DNA from: JAUIIK01 sp041390865
GTDB lineage: Bacteria > Chloroflexota > Chloroflexia > Thermomicrobiales > CFX8
Direction: 5' to 3'
Assembly: GCA_041390865.1 (NCBI GenBank)
Contig: JAWKPC010000003.1
Coordinates: 310,001 to 374,000 of the forward strand
Length of the DNA stretch: 64,000 nucleotides
Below, piece after piece: positions 8,553-19,162 of this stretch (within the stretch, counting starts at the first letter, position 1; each line of letters opens with the position of its first letter). Below the pieces are notes generated by a model. That model was not told where the DNA came from, did no database searches, and saw nothing but the letters and a program-made list of their open reading frames with translations. Position numbers and translations under genes: made by a program.

Positions 8553-9329
8553 TTGTATTTCACGTTCGAAAGCTTCGCAGGCTTCCCGATCAGACATGCG
8601 ATGTCCATGCGGGATGCCAGTCTTCCCTCGGAAGGCGATATCGCGTTCGCCAGAGGCACGATTTCGGAACACATCTCGGCCAACCGGACGGCGTTTCTCG
8701 AGTCCGCATCCTTCGATCCCGCCGCTCTCACGCTCGGGCGGCAAGTCCACGGGGCAAACGTCCGCGTCGCGGGTTCCTCCGACCGGGGCCGAGGCCAGCC
8801 TCCGGAGTTCGAAGGATTCCCCGAGACTGATGGGTTGATTACCAATGCCCCGGAGGTTGCACTCGGCACCATCGTCGCCGACTGCACGCCGATCCTCCTC
8901 TACGATCCCCAGCAGCACGCTATCGGCCTCCTTCACGCCGGTTGGAGAGGGACGGTGTCAGGGATTGCCCGTGTCGGGGTGGAGCGCATGGTCGAAATGT
9001 TTGGCAGCCATCCCGAGGTCATCCGGGCCGGAATCGGCCCGTCAATCGGTCCGTGCTGCTACGAGGTCGGGAACGAAGTCATTGATCTTTGGCGCAAGTC
9101 GACTGCGGAGCATTGGGAGCGAGCCGTCGTCGAGAAGTGCCCGAGACCGCACTTTGATCTCTGGTCGGCGAACAGATTGATCCTCGAGCAGGCAGGGATC
9201 GCGTCCGACCACATCGAGGTCGCCAACCGGTGCACGCGCTGCGATGCTGCCCATTTCTTTTCTCACCGCGCGGCAATGGCCGGAGAACGCGCCAGAGGGC
9301 GTATGATTATGGTTGCGCAGCTCGACTGA
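8553..9329 (+). CDS. pgeF: Peptidoglycan editing factor PgeF (YfiH, laccase-domain family)
   Basis: 258 aa. PgeF removes wrongly incorporated residues (L-Ser) from UDP-MurNAc-peptide precursors; homologues also act on purine nucleosides. Family motifs are all present: LGRQVHGANV, TDGLIT, TIVADCTPILLYD, LLHAGWRGTVSGI, AGIGPSIGPCCYEVG and the C-terminal NRCTRCDAAHFFSHR. The metal-binding His, Cys and His are the ones in QVHG, ADCTP and HAGWRG. Start TTG at 8553 (LYFTFESFAG, after AGCGAGG at 5 bases) matches the family N-terminus; the frame is open further upstream inside the previous gene. Ten bases separate it from the previous stop. Confidence 0.92.
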   Translation: MYFTFESFAGFPIRHAMSMRDASLPSEGDIAFARGTISEHISANRTAFLESASFDPAALTLGRQVHGANVRVAGSSDRGRGQPPEFEGFPETDGLITNAPEVALGTIVADCTPILLYDPQQHAIGLLHAGWRGTVSGIARVGVERMVEMFGSHPEVIRAGIGPSIGPCCYEVGNEVIDLWRKSTAEHWERAVVEKCPRPHFDLWSANRLILEQAGIASDHIEVANRCTRCDAAHFFSHRAAMAGERARGRMIMVAQLD

Positions 9330-9375
9330 TTGACGCTCCACTCCTGGTGGAACCTGGAAGGAACATTCGGCACAC

Positions 9376-10098
9376 ATGACCAGCACCTACCACGCCGCGC
9401 TCGACACCGGCCTGAGCAAGCGATTGGCGCGTATAGAGGAACTGATCGACGAAGCCGCCCGAAAGTCCGGGCGAACCGGAAAAGCGATCCGGCTAGTGGG
9501 CATTTCCAAGACAGTGACGCGCGCTTCGGTCAACGCGGCCTATGCCGCCGGGCTCCGCGAGTTCGGCGAAAATCGCATCGACATGGCGGTCGAGAAATTC
9601 GCGGAAAACGTCCCGGACGACCTGATTCTCCACATGGTCGGACCGCTGCGAGGCGAGAACCTGTCGCAGATTCCGGGTCGCTTCGCGCTGATCCATTCCC
9701 TCGGCGAAACAGACATCGCGGACGACCTCGAACGCCGCTGCGCGAAGGCCGGCGCGATCCAGCCCGTCCTCCTGCAGCTCAACGTCGGCCGTGAAGAACA
9801 GAAGCACGGCTGTTCCGTCGAAGACGCACCGGCGCTGCTTGAACACGTACTCAATCTCAACCACCTCGACGTTCAGGGATTCATGACGATGGCGCCCTTC
9901 CACGCAGAGCCGGAGGAGACGCGCCCGGTGTTCGCGGAAATGCGCGAGATCGCCGAAAAGATGAGAAGCGACTATCCCGAAGCCTCGCTCGACATTCTAT
10001 CGATGGGCATGACGAACGATTTCGTCGTTGCGATCGAGGAAGGATCGACGATGGTTCGGGTCGGTCGCGCGATCTTCCATGCCGAGCACGCGATCTAG
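9376..10098 (+). CDS. yggS: YggS-family PLP homeostasis protein (PLPBP)
   Basis: 240 aa single TIM-barrel protein that binds pyridoxal 5'-phosphate and keeps free PLP and amino/keto acid pools balanced; no catalysis is established for the family. The PLP lysine is in VGISKTV. EFGENRIDMA, HMVGPLRGENLSQI (usually HFIGxLQxNK), LQLNVGREEQKHGC, FMTMAPF and SMGMTNDF follow in family order. Genes next to pgeF are common family neighbours, as here. Its TAG shares a base with the GTG of the next gene. Confidence 0.93.
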   Translation: MTSTYHAALDTGLSKRLARIEELIDEAARKSGRTGKAIRLVGISKTVTRASVNAAYAAGLREFGENRIDMAVEKFAENVPDDLILHMVGPLRGENLSQIPGRFALIHSLGETDIADDLERRCAKAGAIQPVLLQLNVGREEQKHGCSVEDAPALLEHVLNLNHLDVQGFMTMAPFHAEPEETRPVFAEMREIAEKMRSDYPEASLDILSMGMTNDFVVAIEEGSTMVRVGRAIFHAEHAI

Positions 10099-10892
10099 TG
10101 CGGTTCGTCTCGTTCGGATCCGGAAGTAGCGGCAACGCGTTCCTGCTCGATACTGGTGAAGCTCGAATCATGATCGATTGCGGGGTCGGTATCCGCAAGC
10201 TACGCCGGGCGATGGTCGAGCAGGATTTCGCCGGCACGATCGATGCACTGGTAATCAGTCACGAGCACATCGACCACGTTCGTGCCCTCAAATCGCTACT
10301 CCGCTACGAGGACTGCCGGGTCTTCAGCAGTGACGGGACACTGGACGCGCTCGGGCGACAGACCGGCTGGCAGACCCTCAAGGCCGGCAACCGGCAGTCG
10401 ATCGCCGGAATAGACATCACGCCGGTCGGCGTTTCCCATGACGCGGCGGAACCGCTGGGCTTCCTGATCGAAACGAAGACGGAGAAGATCGCGCTCTTTA
10501 CCGACCTCGGCGCTCCGGCGGAAGAGGTTTCCGGGGCGATCTCCGAGGCATCGATCGTCGTTCTGGAGTCAAACTACTGCGAGACCATGCTGCGCCGATC
10601 GGCGTATCCGGCACACCTCAAGCGGAGAATCCGCAGCCAGAACGGTCACCTCAGTAACGACGATTGCGCGGCGACGCTGGTAGACGCCCTGCGGCCGTCG
10701 GCGCACACGCTCTGGCTCGCTCACCTGTCGGAAAACAACAACGCCCCGGACGTCGCGGAAGGCGCAGTTCGCGAATCGCTTGCCATTCGCGGGATCGGAC
10801 TGCCCGTTCGAGCACTGCCGCGTTTTGATGCGGTGGATCTCCTGATTGCATCCAACCGGGACGCTTCCTGGCAGACTTCGCTCTTCAGCTAA
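10098..10892 (+). CDS. Metallo-beta-lactamase-fold hydrolase, WalJ/YycJ-like
   Basis: 264 aa. Opens VSFGSGSSGNAFLLDTG, the YycJ signature, then the metal motif SHEHIDH (HxHxDH). VSHDAAEPLGF, ALFTDLGAP and LESNYC follow, with a later His in LWLAHLSENNNAP. YycJ/WalJ proteins are two-metal phosphodiesterases; a nuclease role linked to cell division or replication has been proposed, and the substrate here is unknown. GTG start overlaps the yggS stop by one base, so translation is probably coupled. Last gene of the run; a terminator follows at 10962. Confidence 0.88.
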   Translation: MRFVSFGSGSSGNAFLLDTGEARIMIDCGVGIRKLRRAMVEQDFAGTIDALVISHEHIDHVRALKSLLRYEDCRVFSSDGTLDALGRQTGWQTLKAGNRQSIAGIDITPVGVSHDAAEPLGFLIETKTEKIALFTDLGAPAEEVSGAISEASIVVLESNYCETMLRRSAYPAHLKRRIRSQNGHLSNDDCAATLVDALRPSAHTLWLAHLSENNNAPDVAEGAVRESLAIRGIGLPVRALPRFDAVDLLIASNRDASWQTSLFS

Positions 10893-10961
10893 CCCGGAAC
10901 TTGCAAGACACGCTGCGGCAATCGCATGAGGCCACGATCCACAGGTAGCGCGGGACGCCTG

Positions 10962-10981
10962 CACCCCCCGGGTGGTTTTTT
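10962..10981 (+). terminator. Rho-independent terminator after the WalJ-like gene
   Basis: CACCC (10962-10966), loop CCC, GGGTG (10970-10974), then one G and six T. Short GC stem and U-tract on the plus strand, 70 bases after the stop at 10892; closes the 5.2-10.9 kb operon. Confidence 0.75.
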
Positions 10982-11015
10982 GCCGAGGTCAACGCGACAG
11001 AGCATGAAGGCCTGA

Positions 11016-11942
11016 CTACCTCAGCGTCCGGTACAACGTCTCTTTCCATTTTTCGACGTCGATCTCCCAACACACCTCGATATTCGCATCGCGCTGGAGG
11101 ACGCCACGGGCGTCGACAACGGTCATGCCTCTGGTTACTTCGGACGCGATCTCGACATCGACATGATGACGAGACCGGCGCGTGCAGACCGATGGGTCGA
11201 GCGCGATCGCCATCGTCACCGGATCGGGTAGGCCAATGCCGGACTCCTTGAACCACTCCCGGTTCGCTTCAAATGCGAAGAGATTGATATCGATCGAAAA
11301 GTGCCCGAAGGTCGTATCGAATGAGCGGACGACCTCGATGTCGCCGTCGCTGAGGTTTGCATCGTCACGCGAGTGCTCCGCTCCCACCATCAGGAGCGGC
11401 AAACCGGAATGAAACACGGCCTGGGCGGCTTCCGGATCGACCCAGATATTGAACTCGGCCGCCGGCGTGATGTTCCCCAGTGCGACCGCTGCTCCTCCCA
11501 TGACATAGGTCATCCAGATCTTCTCGACGATATCCGGGGCCATCCGGATCGCCAGCGCGATGTTCGTGAGCGGGCCCAGTGTCACGAGCGTCACGTCGCC
11601 GGGATACTCGCGCACGTAGTCGATCAGCGCATCGACCCCATGCCTATCGGCGGCGGCTCGTTGCGGTTCCGGGTAGTTCATCCCTCCCATGCCGTCAGGA
11701 CCGTGGAAGAACATCGCGTCTGATGCTTCCCGAACGAGGGGCCGGTCGGCGCCTTCGTAGACCGGAGTCTCTGCACCGCAGAGTTCGACGGTGTAGCGGG
11801 CATTCACGCTTCCCTGGGCCATCGACACGTTTCCGTGCACGACCGAGATTCCTCCAACGTCGACATCCGGCCATCGCAGCGCCATGAGTATCGCGACGGC
11901 ATCATCCGAGGCAGTATCGGTATCGATCCAGAATCTTCTCAT
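11016..11942 (-). CDS. Inosine-uridine-type nucleoside hydrolase
   Basis: 308 aa. Hydrolyses the N-glycosidic bond of ribonucleosides with a calcium ion. The metal/ribose motif is at the N-terminus (WIDTDTASDDAVAILMAL, DxDxxxDD), followed by VHGNVS, LVTLGPLTNIALAI, YVMGGAA, and PAAEFNIWVDPEAA, a family hallmark. The late Asp is in GLPDPVTMAIALDP. Start ATG 11942 (MRRFWIDTD) is set by the family N-terminus and an upstream GGGAGGA; the frame runs 10 codons further. A second paralogue lies at 32-33 kb. Base preference cannot be read from sequence. Confidence 0.93.
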   Translation of the reverse strand: MRRFWIDTDTASDDAVAILMALRWPDVDVGGISVVHGNVSMAQGSVNARYTVELCGAETPVYEGADRPLVREASDAMFFHGPDGMGGMNYPEPQRAAADRHGVDALIDYVREYPGDVTLVTLGPLTNIALAIRMAPDIVEKIWMTYVMGGAAVALGNITPAAEFNIWVDPEAAQAVFHSGLPLLMVGAEHSRDDANLSDGDIEVVRSFDTTFGHFSIDINLFAFEANREWFKESGIGLPDPVTMAIALDPSVCTRRSRHHVDVEIASEVTRGMTVVDARGVLQRDANIEVCWEIDVEKWKETLYRTLR

Positions 11943-12092
11943 TGTCCAGTCGTCCTCCCTGATGGCAAACATGCCCCCGGGACAGGATAGGACGGATCAT
12001 CGCGCTCGTGAATGGCCCTTCCCGAGGTTGGCGAGGCCGGCCGTCCCCTGGATCCTTCCGGGATTCGACATCGAACGGGAGATCTCCGAGAT

Positions 12093-15000
12093 CTACTCCG
12101 CGACCGAGCCTGCGACGCTGCCGAAGATCGGACCGTGAATCTCAACTGGCACGGAGATGGGGCCGGTTACGGAAACACGCGGGCGGACGTAGCGCTGTTC
12201 GAACACTCCGGCTTCGATGGGTTTTTCGAACATGAAGCCCTGGGCGAGGTCACAGCGCAGCTCAACGAGCTGGTCCCGCTGTTCCTCGGTTTCGACACCC
12301 TCGGCGATCACCTCGAGCTCGAGTGCGTGGGCGAGGCCGATAACGCCGGAGACGATCACCGAGTCATTCGGGTCGTCAACCAGCCCACCGACGAATGAAC
12401 GGTCGATCTTGAGTATGTCGACCGGGAACTTCCGGAGCGACGTCAAGGACGAATAGCCAACACCGAAGTCATCAACGGCAATCCGAATCCCCAGCGTCTT
12501 CAAGCGGCGGAGTACCCTGGCCGCTGCGTCTTCGTCCTCGGTCATCACGGTCTCGGTAATCTCCAGACAGAGCAGATCCGGAGCGAAACCCGTGCGTTCG
12601 AGAATCGACCGCACATCGTCCACAAGCAGGGCGTCCGTAAACTGCCTGGCGGAAAGGTTGACGCTCAGATGAAGCGGCGCCCCATCCTGCCGCGTGTCAT
12701 TCCAGGACTTGACCCGACGACAGCTCTCCTCGAGAATCCACCGCCCGAGATCGACGATCATCGCCGTCTCTTCGGCGATCGGGATAAATCGGTCCGGTGG
12801 AATCATCCCGTGCTCTGGATGAATCCATCGCACCAGAGCTTCCACACCGGTGATCTCGCCGCCCGGGAGTTCGACCACCGGCTGATAATGCATCTCGAGC
12901 TGCTCGCCGTTGAGCGTCTTTCGCAAGTCCGTCTCAACGTCGAGTCGATTGACGGCATCGACGGTCAACGTCCGGTTGTACAGCTCGAAGCGCGCTTTCC
13001 CAGCCCTCTTCGCCTTGTACATTGCAGCATCGGCCTCGCGGAGCAAGTCGCGATGAGCGATGTCGTCGGGACTGGCGACGGCAACTCCGACGCTGGGTGT
13101 AATGAACAGTTCCCGGCCATTCACGATGAAAGGATCATCGAACGCTGATACGACCCGGGTAACCGTCCGGGTGACCGCGGCCAGGCTATTGATCCCTTCA
13201 AGCAGAAGGGCAAATTCATCGCCGCCAAAGCGCGCTGCGGTGTCGTCCCCCCGAACACACTTCTGAAGCCGGGCAGCGACCTGGATGAGCAGTTCATCGC
13301 CGACGCTATGGCCGAGGCTGTCATTGATAACCTTGAAATTGTCGAGATCCATAAAACAGACGGCGATGTCAGATCCGTGGTGACGGCGTTCTTGAGCGTG
13401 CCGGACCCGATTGTTGAAGAGTGCCCGGTTCGGCAGCCCGGTGAGCGTGTCGTGGAATGCCTGATGAATGAGCTGCGACTCGAGATCCTTCTGAATCGTG
13501 ACGTCGTTCAGAATGCCCTGCCATTGGCCTGCCGAAGCGCCGGAATCAAAGATCAAACGTGCGTCTTCGTGAACCCATATCGTCCGGTTATCGCGGGTCA
13601 GGATCCGGTAATCGAGGGTACGAGATGTGCCGGATAGCAAGGTCGCTTCGTCCGATTCCATCACGAACGAGCGGTCATCCGGATGCACGACGTCATACCA
13701 CGTTAACCGGCCGTCCGTGAATTCTCCGGCACTGTAACCGGTGATTTGCTCGATCTGCGGACTGAGGTAACGTGGCCGGGAAAGGTCATCCGCGTCTGCT
13801 GTAAACACGACGGCCGGTATCTGTTCGACGAGCGTTCGATGACGCTCTTCGCTCCGCTCCAGGTCCTTGTAGAGCCGGGCGTTGTCGATGGCAATGGCCG
13901 CACGATTGGCAAGATCTTCCGCGAACGGCAGATCATCTTCGGTGTAGCGCCGACCCGACGTTCCAAAGGCGAAACCCATTGCGCCGATCACGCGTGCGCG
14001 CACCTTGAGCGGCACGAACATGGCCGATCGTTGGTCAAGGTTCCTCGCAGCTGAACGGAGTTCGACCGGAAACGTCGATTGAATTACCTGTTCAATATCA
14101 ACCCGCTCGTATACGACCGGTTCCCCGGTCTGATAGACGCGCGGAATTCCGTAGTCGCCGACCGGCTCGATCTCGGACTCCTGGAAGTCGGGATGAACGA
14201 CGCCGAGTCCATCCTGGCCGGCCTTCACCAGTGCAACGCGACGAATTGGCACCGGTCCTTCGTCGAAGAGGGAAATACTGCAAACATCCGCGAACTCCGG
14301 GACCATGAGCTCCATGATCGTCGACAGGGTTTCGTCAAAATCAAGCGTCGCGGCGAGCTGGGCGGAGGCCTTCGCGAGCAGCTGCCGCTCGCTTTCGCGC
14401 TGGCGTCGCTCGGTAATGTCCCGGCTAACGACGAGGACCGACTCTGGCTTGCCATCCATACCGGGCTCGGGGATCACCCGGGTGTCGAAATACCTTCCGG
14501 TTCCGCCGAGCGTCGTGAACCACTCGTGATCAGAGGGACTACCGGTCTCCAGAGCTTCCTGGATTCTCGCTACCCAGCCTTGTAGTTGCTCGCAGGACAA
14601 GCCCAACTCAGACAGATGAGGGGGCTTGCCGTCAACCACAGGGACACTCACGGTCGAATTCGCCGCAGGATTCCCGAAGACGCGGCGCAGGTCCCGATCG
14701 TAGCGCACGATACTATCGGGCAATGTTTCGACGAGCGTCCGATACTGCTGTTCTCGTCGCTTGAGCTCTTGTTCCACCTCGAGACGCGACGTGAGGTCGA
14801 GAAAGATACCGAGCGCGCCGATGGGCTCGCCATCGAACGATTCGATCCGCGCGACCGAAACATGGACGGGCACGAAGTCGCCGTCCTTTTTCAACCGGTA
14901 GCCTTCGCGACCGATGACGATCTCACCGTCCAGAACCCGCTGATGGTAGTCGAGCATCTTTTCACGCTCGCCGTCGGAAAAGAGGGGATTGAGCTTCCCT

Positions 15001-15945
15001 ATGACCTCTTCCTTTGACCAGCCGAAAAGGCGCTCGGAGGCTGGACTCCAGAGCGTGATTCTGGCCTCCCGATCTACGCCGACGATGGCGGCCGGAGAGG
15101 AGGTCATCAATGTTTCCATCGTTCTGGCGACGGCGAAATGCTCCCGCTCAGCGACGATTCGGCGCGTGATGTTTTCGTGGGCAACGATGACTCGTTGCGA
15201 ACCATCGGCCAGAAAGCTCGAAACCGTAACTTCGAACCATCGTTGCTCCTCGTCGCTATGGCAGGGATACTCCAGCACGAAGCCCGGATCTTCTCCGGAG
15301 ATTGTGCGGCGGATGGCGTCCGACACCCGGGCTGCGTCGAGTGAATCCGGCCCGGTCGTGTTTTCACAGACCGACAGATAATTCATCCCGACGCCGTAAT
15401 CCGGGGCATTGAAGCCTTCCAGATCTGCGAACTGACGCCACTGGCGGTTGACCGCAACGATCCGGCCCACTTCGTCGAGAATGGCGATGGACTGAGGTAA
15501 GGCATCCAGCGCCTGACGCAGGAACTCACGAGACGCCCGCACGGCCTGGACGCCCTGGCGTTGACGAAGGGCGTAGCGAATCGATCGATCAAGATGGCCA
15601 GAGGTCAGCTCATCCTTGGGAAGAAAGTCGGATACGCCGACGCGCATCGCTTCCAGATCGATGTCGAGGCTCGCCTGCCCCGTCAGCATGATAATCGGTG
15701 CAGGATGATCAACGGCGGCGAGGTGCTCGGCGAACGATACGCCATCGCGCTTTCCCAGCCGATAGTCGAGCAAGACAATGTCGACCGGCTCGCGCTCGAT
15801 ATGCTGCTGCGCCTCATCGATCGTGCGCACCCAGCTCAGACGGTAGATCAAGCGTTTCCGCGTCATCGAGGAAACTCCTGGCCAGGATGAAATCATCTTC
15901 ATCGTCCTCAACGAGCAAAACATAGACGGGTTGTACGGCGGTCAT
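12093..15945 (-). CDS. Receiver-PAS-PAS-PAS-GAF-PAS-GGDEF-EAL protein, frameshifted near its start
   Basis: About 1280 aa, predicted to make or break cyclic di-GMP in the cytoplasm. Domain order: receiver (1-125), PAS (140-250), PAS (265-385), PAS (390-510), GAF (515-680, AKASAQLAATLDFDETL), PAS (690-815), GGDEF (825-985, intact RFGGDEFALLL) and EAL (1000-1240, EALVRWIHPEHG, ITETVM, DDFGVGYSS). Both catalytic motifs look intact. The true start is ATG 15945: MTAVQPVYVLLVEDDEDDF supplies the receiver's acidic pocket, but that frame stops and the rest of the receiver (YRLSWVRTIDEAQQH, then VLLDYRLG with the phospho-Asp) is in another frame, so one base is wrong near 15855-15875. It lies 41 bases after the response regulator. 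Confidence 0.9.
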
Positions 15946-15986
15946 TCAGTGTTCCAGACGATTAGCTATTCATCAGTGCCACGGTA

Positions 15987-16445
15987 TCAGGTGAAATCTC
16001 TCGGCGGGAGGGCCACAAGTTGGAACCAGTAGGCACCTATCTCCTTCATCGCCGTCACCAGGCCGTCGAATGTGACCGGTTTCATGATGAACGAACTCGC
16101 CCCGAGGTCATAGCTCCGATAGATATCCTCTTCAGATCGAGATGTGGTCAGAACGACGATGGGTATCCTTCGCAACTCCGGATCCGCCTTGATCTGTTCC
16201 AGCGCCTCACGGCCGTCCATCCTCGGCATGTTGAGATCCAGGAGTATCAGGCCGGGCCGCGGCGCTGAGTCGGGATCTTTGTAGTCACCCTCATGTCTCA
16301 GATAGTCGAGCAGCTCGCGCCCATCAGAAACAAAGACCAGGCGGTTCGAAAGCCGCGATTCTTTGAGCGCCTGTTGCGCGAACTGACGGTCATCTTCGTC
16401 ATCATCCGCCATCAGGATGTCTAGCTCGTGCGGACTGCTCGTCAT
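15987..16445 (-). CDS. Single-domain response regulator (Rcp1-like)
   Basis: 152 aa, receiver only, no output domain. Acidic pocket DILMADDDEDDRQFA, phospho-acceptor Asp in LILLDLNMPRMDG, conserved Thr in VVLTTS and Lys in FIMKPV. The DLNMPRMDG and long alpha4 loop are typical of receivers paired with phytochrome-like or GAF histidine kinases. Its start ATGA overlaps the stop of the kinase gene by 4 bases, so it is probably the kinase's direct partner, passing the phosphate on or acting as a sink. Confidence 0.94.
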   Translation of the reverse strand: MTSSPHELDILMADDDEDDRQFAQQALKESRLSNRLVFVSDGRELLDYLRHEGDYKDPDSAPRPGLILLDLNMPRMDGREALEQIKADPELRRIPIVVLTTSRSEEDIYRSYDLGASSFIMKPVTFDGLVTAMKEIGAYWFQLVALPPRDFT

Positions 16446-18154
16446 GCTGCCTCCCCAATGTCTTCAGGACTAGCCGGCAGCCTTACTGTAAAGGTCGATC
16501 CGCATCCCGGCTCGCTTGCGACCCGAATCGTTCCGCCGTGATGCTCGGCGATGCGCTGGCAAATCGCCAGACCGATGCCAGTTCCTTCGAATTCCTGACG
16601 CCCGTGTAGACGCTCGAACAGGGAAAAGATTCGTTCAAAGTATTCGGGCTCGATGCCGATGCCGTTGTCGGAAACGTGAACCGAGATCCCACCGTCATCG
16701 TTCGGGTGCCGATCTGCGCAAACGGTCACGATCGGAGGTCTCTCGGGGTGATGAAACTTGATCCCGTTTCCTATCAGATTCTGAAACAGCGTGCGTATCT
16801 GCAGTTCGTCACCCAGGATCTCCGGCAGCTGTTCGACGATGACGTCCGCGCCGTGATTTTGAATCTGGGGTTCAAGGTCCTCGATGACCGATCCAATGAG
16901 CGCCGATAGATCTAACCGCTTGATCGTCAAGGCTGACGGCCGTACACGAGAAAATGCGAGCAGATCGTTGATCAGCCGCCGCATCCGCCGCGTGGCATCG
17001 AGCATCCGTTCGAGATACAGACTGGCACTCTCCGAAAGCTGTCCCGAAGCATCGTGCTCCAACCGGTCTCCGAACATCAGGATCTTTCGAAGCGGTTCCT
17101 GGAGATCGTGCGATGCAATGGCCGCAAACTCCTCCAGCTCGCGGTTGCTTGCCTCGAGCCGCTCATTCAACCGCTGGAGCTCATCCTGCGCGCGTTTTCG
17201 CTCGATCGCCATCCCGAGCTGCGCTCCGGCATCCGTCAGCAATTCCAGAAGCTCATCGTCGCGAGCCTCGTCTCGGTCCGAATAGAATTCGAGGACGGCG
17301 GCAACCTGATTGGAGACCATCACCGGCAGAGCGAACGCGGATGATACGTCGAGAGCGGTCGGTTCACCGATCGCGCGCAAGTCTTCCAGCCAGAACGCCG
17401 ACCGTCGCTGAACGACCATCTCCGATAGCCGAGTTCGTAGCTCAGGACTGGAGACATAGGCGATCAGCTCGTGGCGCAGCCGGTCCGAGTGCCCGGCATC
17501 CGGCAGATGCCAGATTGACGTCGGAACCAGGTCTCCGGCGGCGTCGAACAGGCTCACATGGCCAACCGGCCAATCGATCGCGCTACAGACCGCGTCAACC
17601 GCCGTCAGCATGGCGTCTTCGATCGTGGAAGCCTCGTTCGCAGCGACGGCGAGATCCTTCGCGAGCCGACCCAGCTCATGCCTTCGCTCGAGACGGTCGG
17701 CGAGACGCTGGCGCTCCAGGGCAAGGCTGATCAGGTAGGCCGCAAGCTCGATCGCTTCCTGGCGATCCGCGCTTCGGTCTCCGTCGGGCAACAGTGCAAC
17801 CAGCGATCCCAGGTCCTGTTCGCTGGTCGAAAGGATCGGCACGACGAACGCCCCGCGGGAAGACCGAACATCAACGCGCAGCTGTTGTATGCCGGCAAGT
17901 GAAGCGGGGTCAATCCAACCTGAAACTGGAGGAGATGAAACGGGTTGTTCGGGGACTCCGTGATCCGCGGTAACGGCGTCTGCCGGCTCAAGCACCGCGA
18001 TTTCTATCCCGGGAACAATCTGAGCCAGCATATTCTGAAGCTGGCGGAAGACAGCCTCAAGTGGCGCGCCACTGGCAATGACATCGAGAACTTCACGTTG
18101 AGCCGCCAGGAGCCGCCATTCGATCGAGTATTCACGAGGTGTTCGGTCGTGCAA
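16442..18154 (-). CDS. GAF-domain sensor histidine kinase
   Basis: 570 aa, no membrane segment, so cytoplasmic sensing. N-terminal GAF-like region (10-150), second GAF (165-315, AKDLAVAANEASTIEDAML), a short coiled coil (LQRLNERLEASNRELEEF), HisKA with phospho-His in IASHDLQEPLRKI (~350), and HATPase_c (450-560) with N box LIGNGIKFHH, G1 DNGIGIEPEY and G2 EGTGIGLAIC. No chromophore-binding Cys or PHY domain is evident, so light sensing is not supported; the ligand is unknown. TTG start; the AGAAGG abutting it makes the exact start uncertain. First gene of the kinase/regulator/c-di-GMP trio. Confidence 0.92.
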   Translation of the reverse strand: MHDRTPREYSIEWRLLAAQREVLDVIASGAPLEAVFRQLQNMLAQIVPGIEIAVLEPADAVTADHGVPEQPVSSPPVSGWIDPASLAGIQQLRVDVRSSRGAFVVPILSTSEQDLGSLVALLPDGDRSADRQEAIELAAYLISLALERQRLADRLERRHELGRLAKDLAVAANEASTIEDAMLTAVDAVCSAIDWPVGHVSLFDAAGDLVPTSIWHLPDAGHSDRLRHELIAYVSSPELRTRLSEMVVQRRSAFWLEDLRAIGEPTALDVSSAFALPVMVSNQVAAVLEFYSDRDEARDDELLELLTDAGAQLGMAIERKRAQDELQRLNERLEASNRELEEFAAIASHDLQEPLRKILMFGDRLEHDASGQLSESASLYLERMLDATRRMRRLINDLLAFSRVRPSALTIKRLDLSALIGSVIEDLEPQIQNHGADVIVEQLPEILGDELQIRTLFQNLIGNGIKFHHPERPPIVTVCADRHPNDDGGISVHVSDNGIGIEPEYFERIFSLFERLHGRQEFEGTGIGLAICQRIAEHHGGTIRVASEPGCGSTFTVRLPASPEDIGEAA

Positions 18155-18410
18155 CCTTCTACCTGACCACCGACCCGGCTAGAAAAACGCTGAAGGCGGG
18201 CTTCCCCTGGCCCTTTCCATCCGGGATCCGGTGCGACGCCAGACTTCTCCAAATGCCGGTCAGAGGCGGACAAGCAGGACTGGCACCATCAACACAATGA
18301 CCTGTAGGCCAGTCTACGAAGTGCGGTCGGTTCCATTCAATGAGCCATTAGTACAAGTCGAATCATGGGAATCTACGGCTTCGAGTAGGACGGCGCTGAT
18401 TGACAGTCGA

Positions 18411-19160
18411 TCAATGCTGCTGGATGACCTTCGGCCTCCAAACCACCACATCCTGGAACCGGGCGAAACGAATGTGGTCCGGTGGGCCGCTTAGTGGAAG
18501 GTTGAGCCAGTCAGTCATCGTATTCCGGTGAATCTCAACCTCTACCGGCTGGAGGAGCCACGGGCCATGATGGATCTCCCCGCTCATGATCCGGCCGTCC
18601 CGCCGCGCGACCAGGAGCCGGTAGCGCTCCACCAGCCATTCCTCAAGCGAACCCGGGGCGGATACCGCTGCAGGCCCTGTCGGCCGATACGAGATCCCGA
18701 GCTCCGCTCCGGCTGCGCCACGGTGTGTCCGGCGCGATCGGTAGTGAATCTGATCCCCTCGCTGCCGCAAATCCATGCGGGCATTGAAGTACGGCAAGTG
18801 GAACCAGCGTCTGGCGGCGGATACGGCAACCCTGCTCGCTGCATCCAGGCTGAAAAAGAAGACGCCGTCCCGGTCGCCCAGCCGCGCATACGTCCGCACA
18901 TTGAGTTCAAGAAAACTGGACAGGCGGGTATTGCCGGGCAAACCGCGTAGCCTGACGCCGGACATCGCGAACGGCACGACGGCAATCCAGGCGGAACCGT
19001 CGAAGATATCGATTTCGAGCGGTTCGGGCAGTAACGCCTGAAGCCGCTCCGGCTCGACCCGCCAATGGGCGAAGAGCAGGTCATGCCATCGCTGTCCCAT
19101 CACCCAGGGGCCCGGCTCCACGGGATAAGGACGATGGTCGATATCACGCAGCGGATCCAC
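18411..19160 (-). CDS. DUF2071 (YqjF-like) protein
   Basis: 249 aa, full length. Characteristic pieces: MGQRWHDLLFAHWRVEPERL at the start, LLPEPLEIDIFDGSAWIAVVPF, FLELNVRTYARLGDRDGVFFFSLDA, and late PVEVEIHRNTM. The fold is related to acetoacetate decarboxylase-like barrels; no function is established. GTG start lies 2 bases after the stop of the small acidic ORF at 19163, suggesting translational coupling. Confidence 0.88.
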   Translation of the reverse strand: MDPLRDIDHRPYPVEPGPWVMGQRWHDLLFAHWRVEPERLQALLPEPLEIDIFDGSAWIAVVPFAMSGVRLRGLPGNTRLSSFLELNVRTYARLGDRDGVFFFSLDAASRVAVSAARRWFHLPYFNARMDLRQRGDQIHYRSRRTHRGAAGAELGISYRPTGPAAVSAPGSLEEWLVERYRLLVARRDGRIMSGEIHHGPWLLQPVEVEIHRNTMTDWLNLPLSGPPDHIRFARFQDVVVWRPKVIQQH

Positions 19161-19162
19161 GG

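Noticed and set aside
16442..18154. Bacteriophytochrome (light sensor)
   Set aside because: Although the Rcp1-like regulator partner suggested it, there is no PHY domain or bilin-binding Cys/DIP motif; only generic GAF-like domains.
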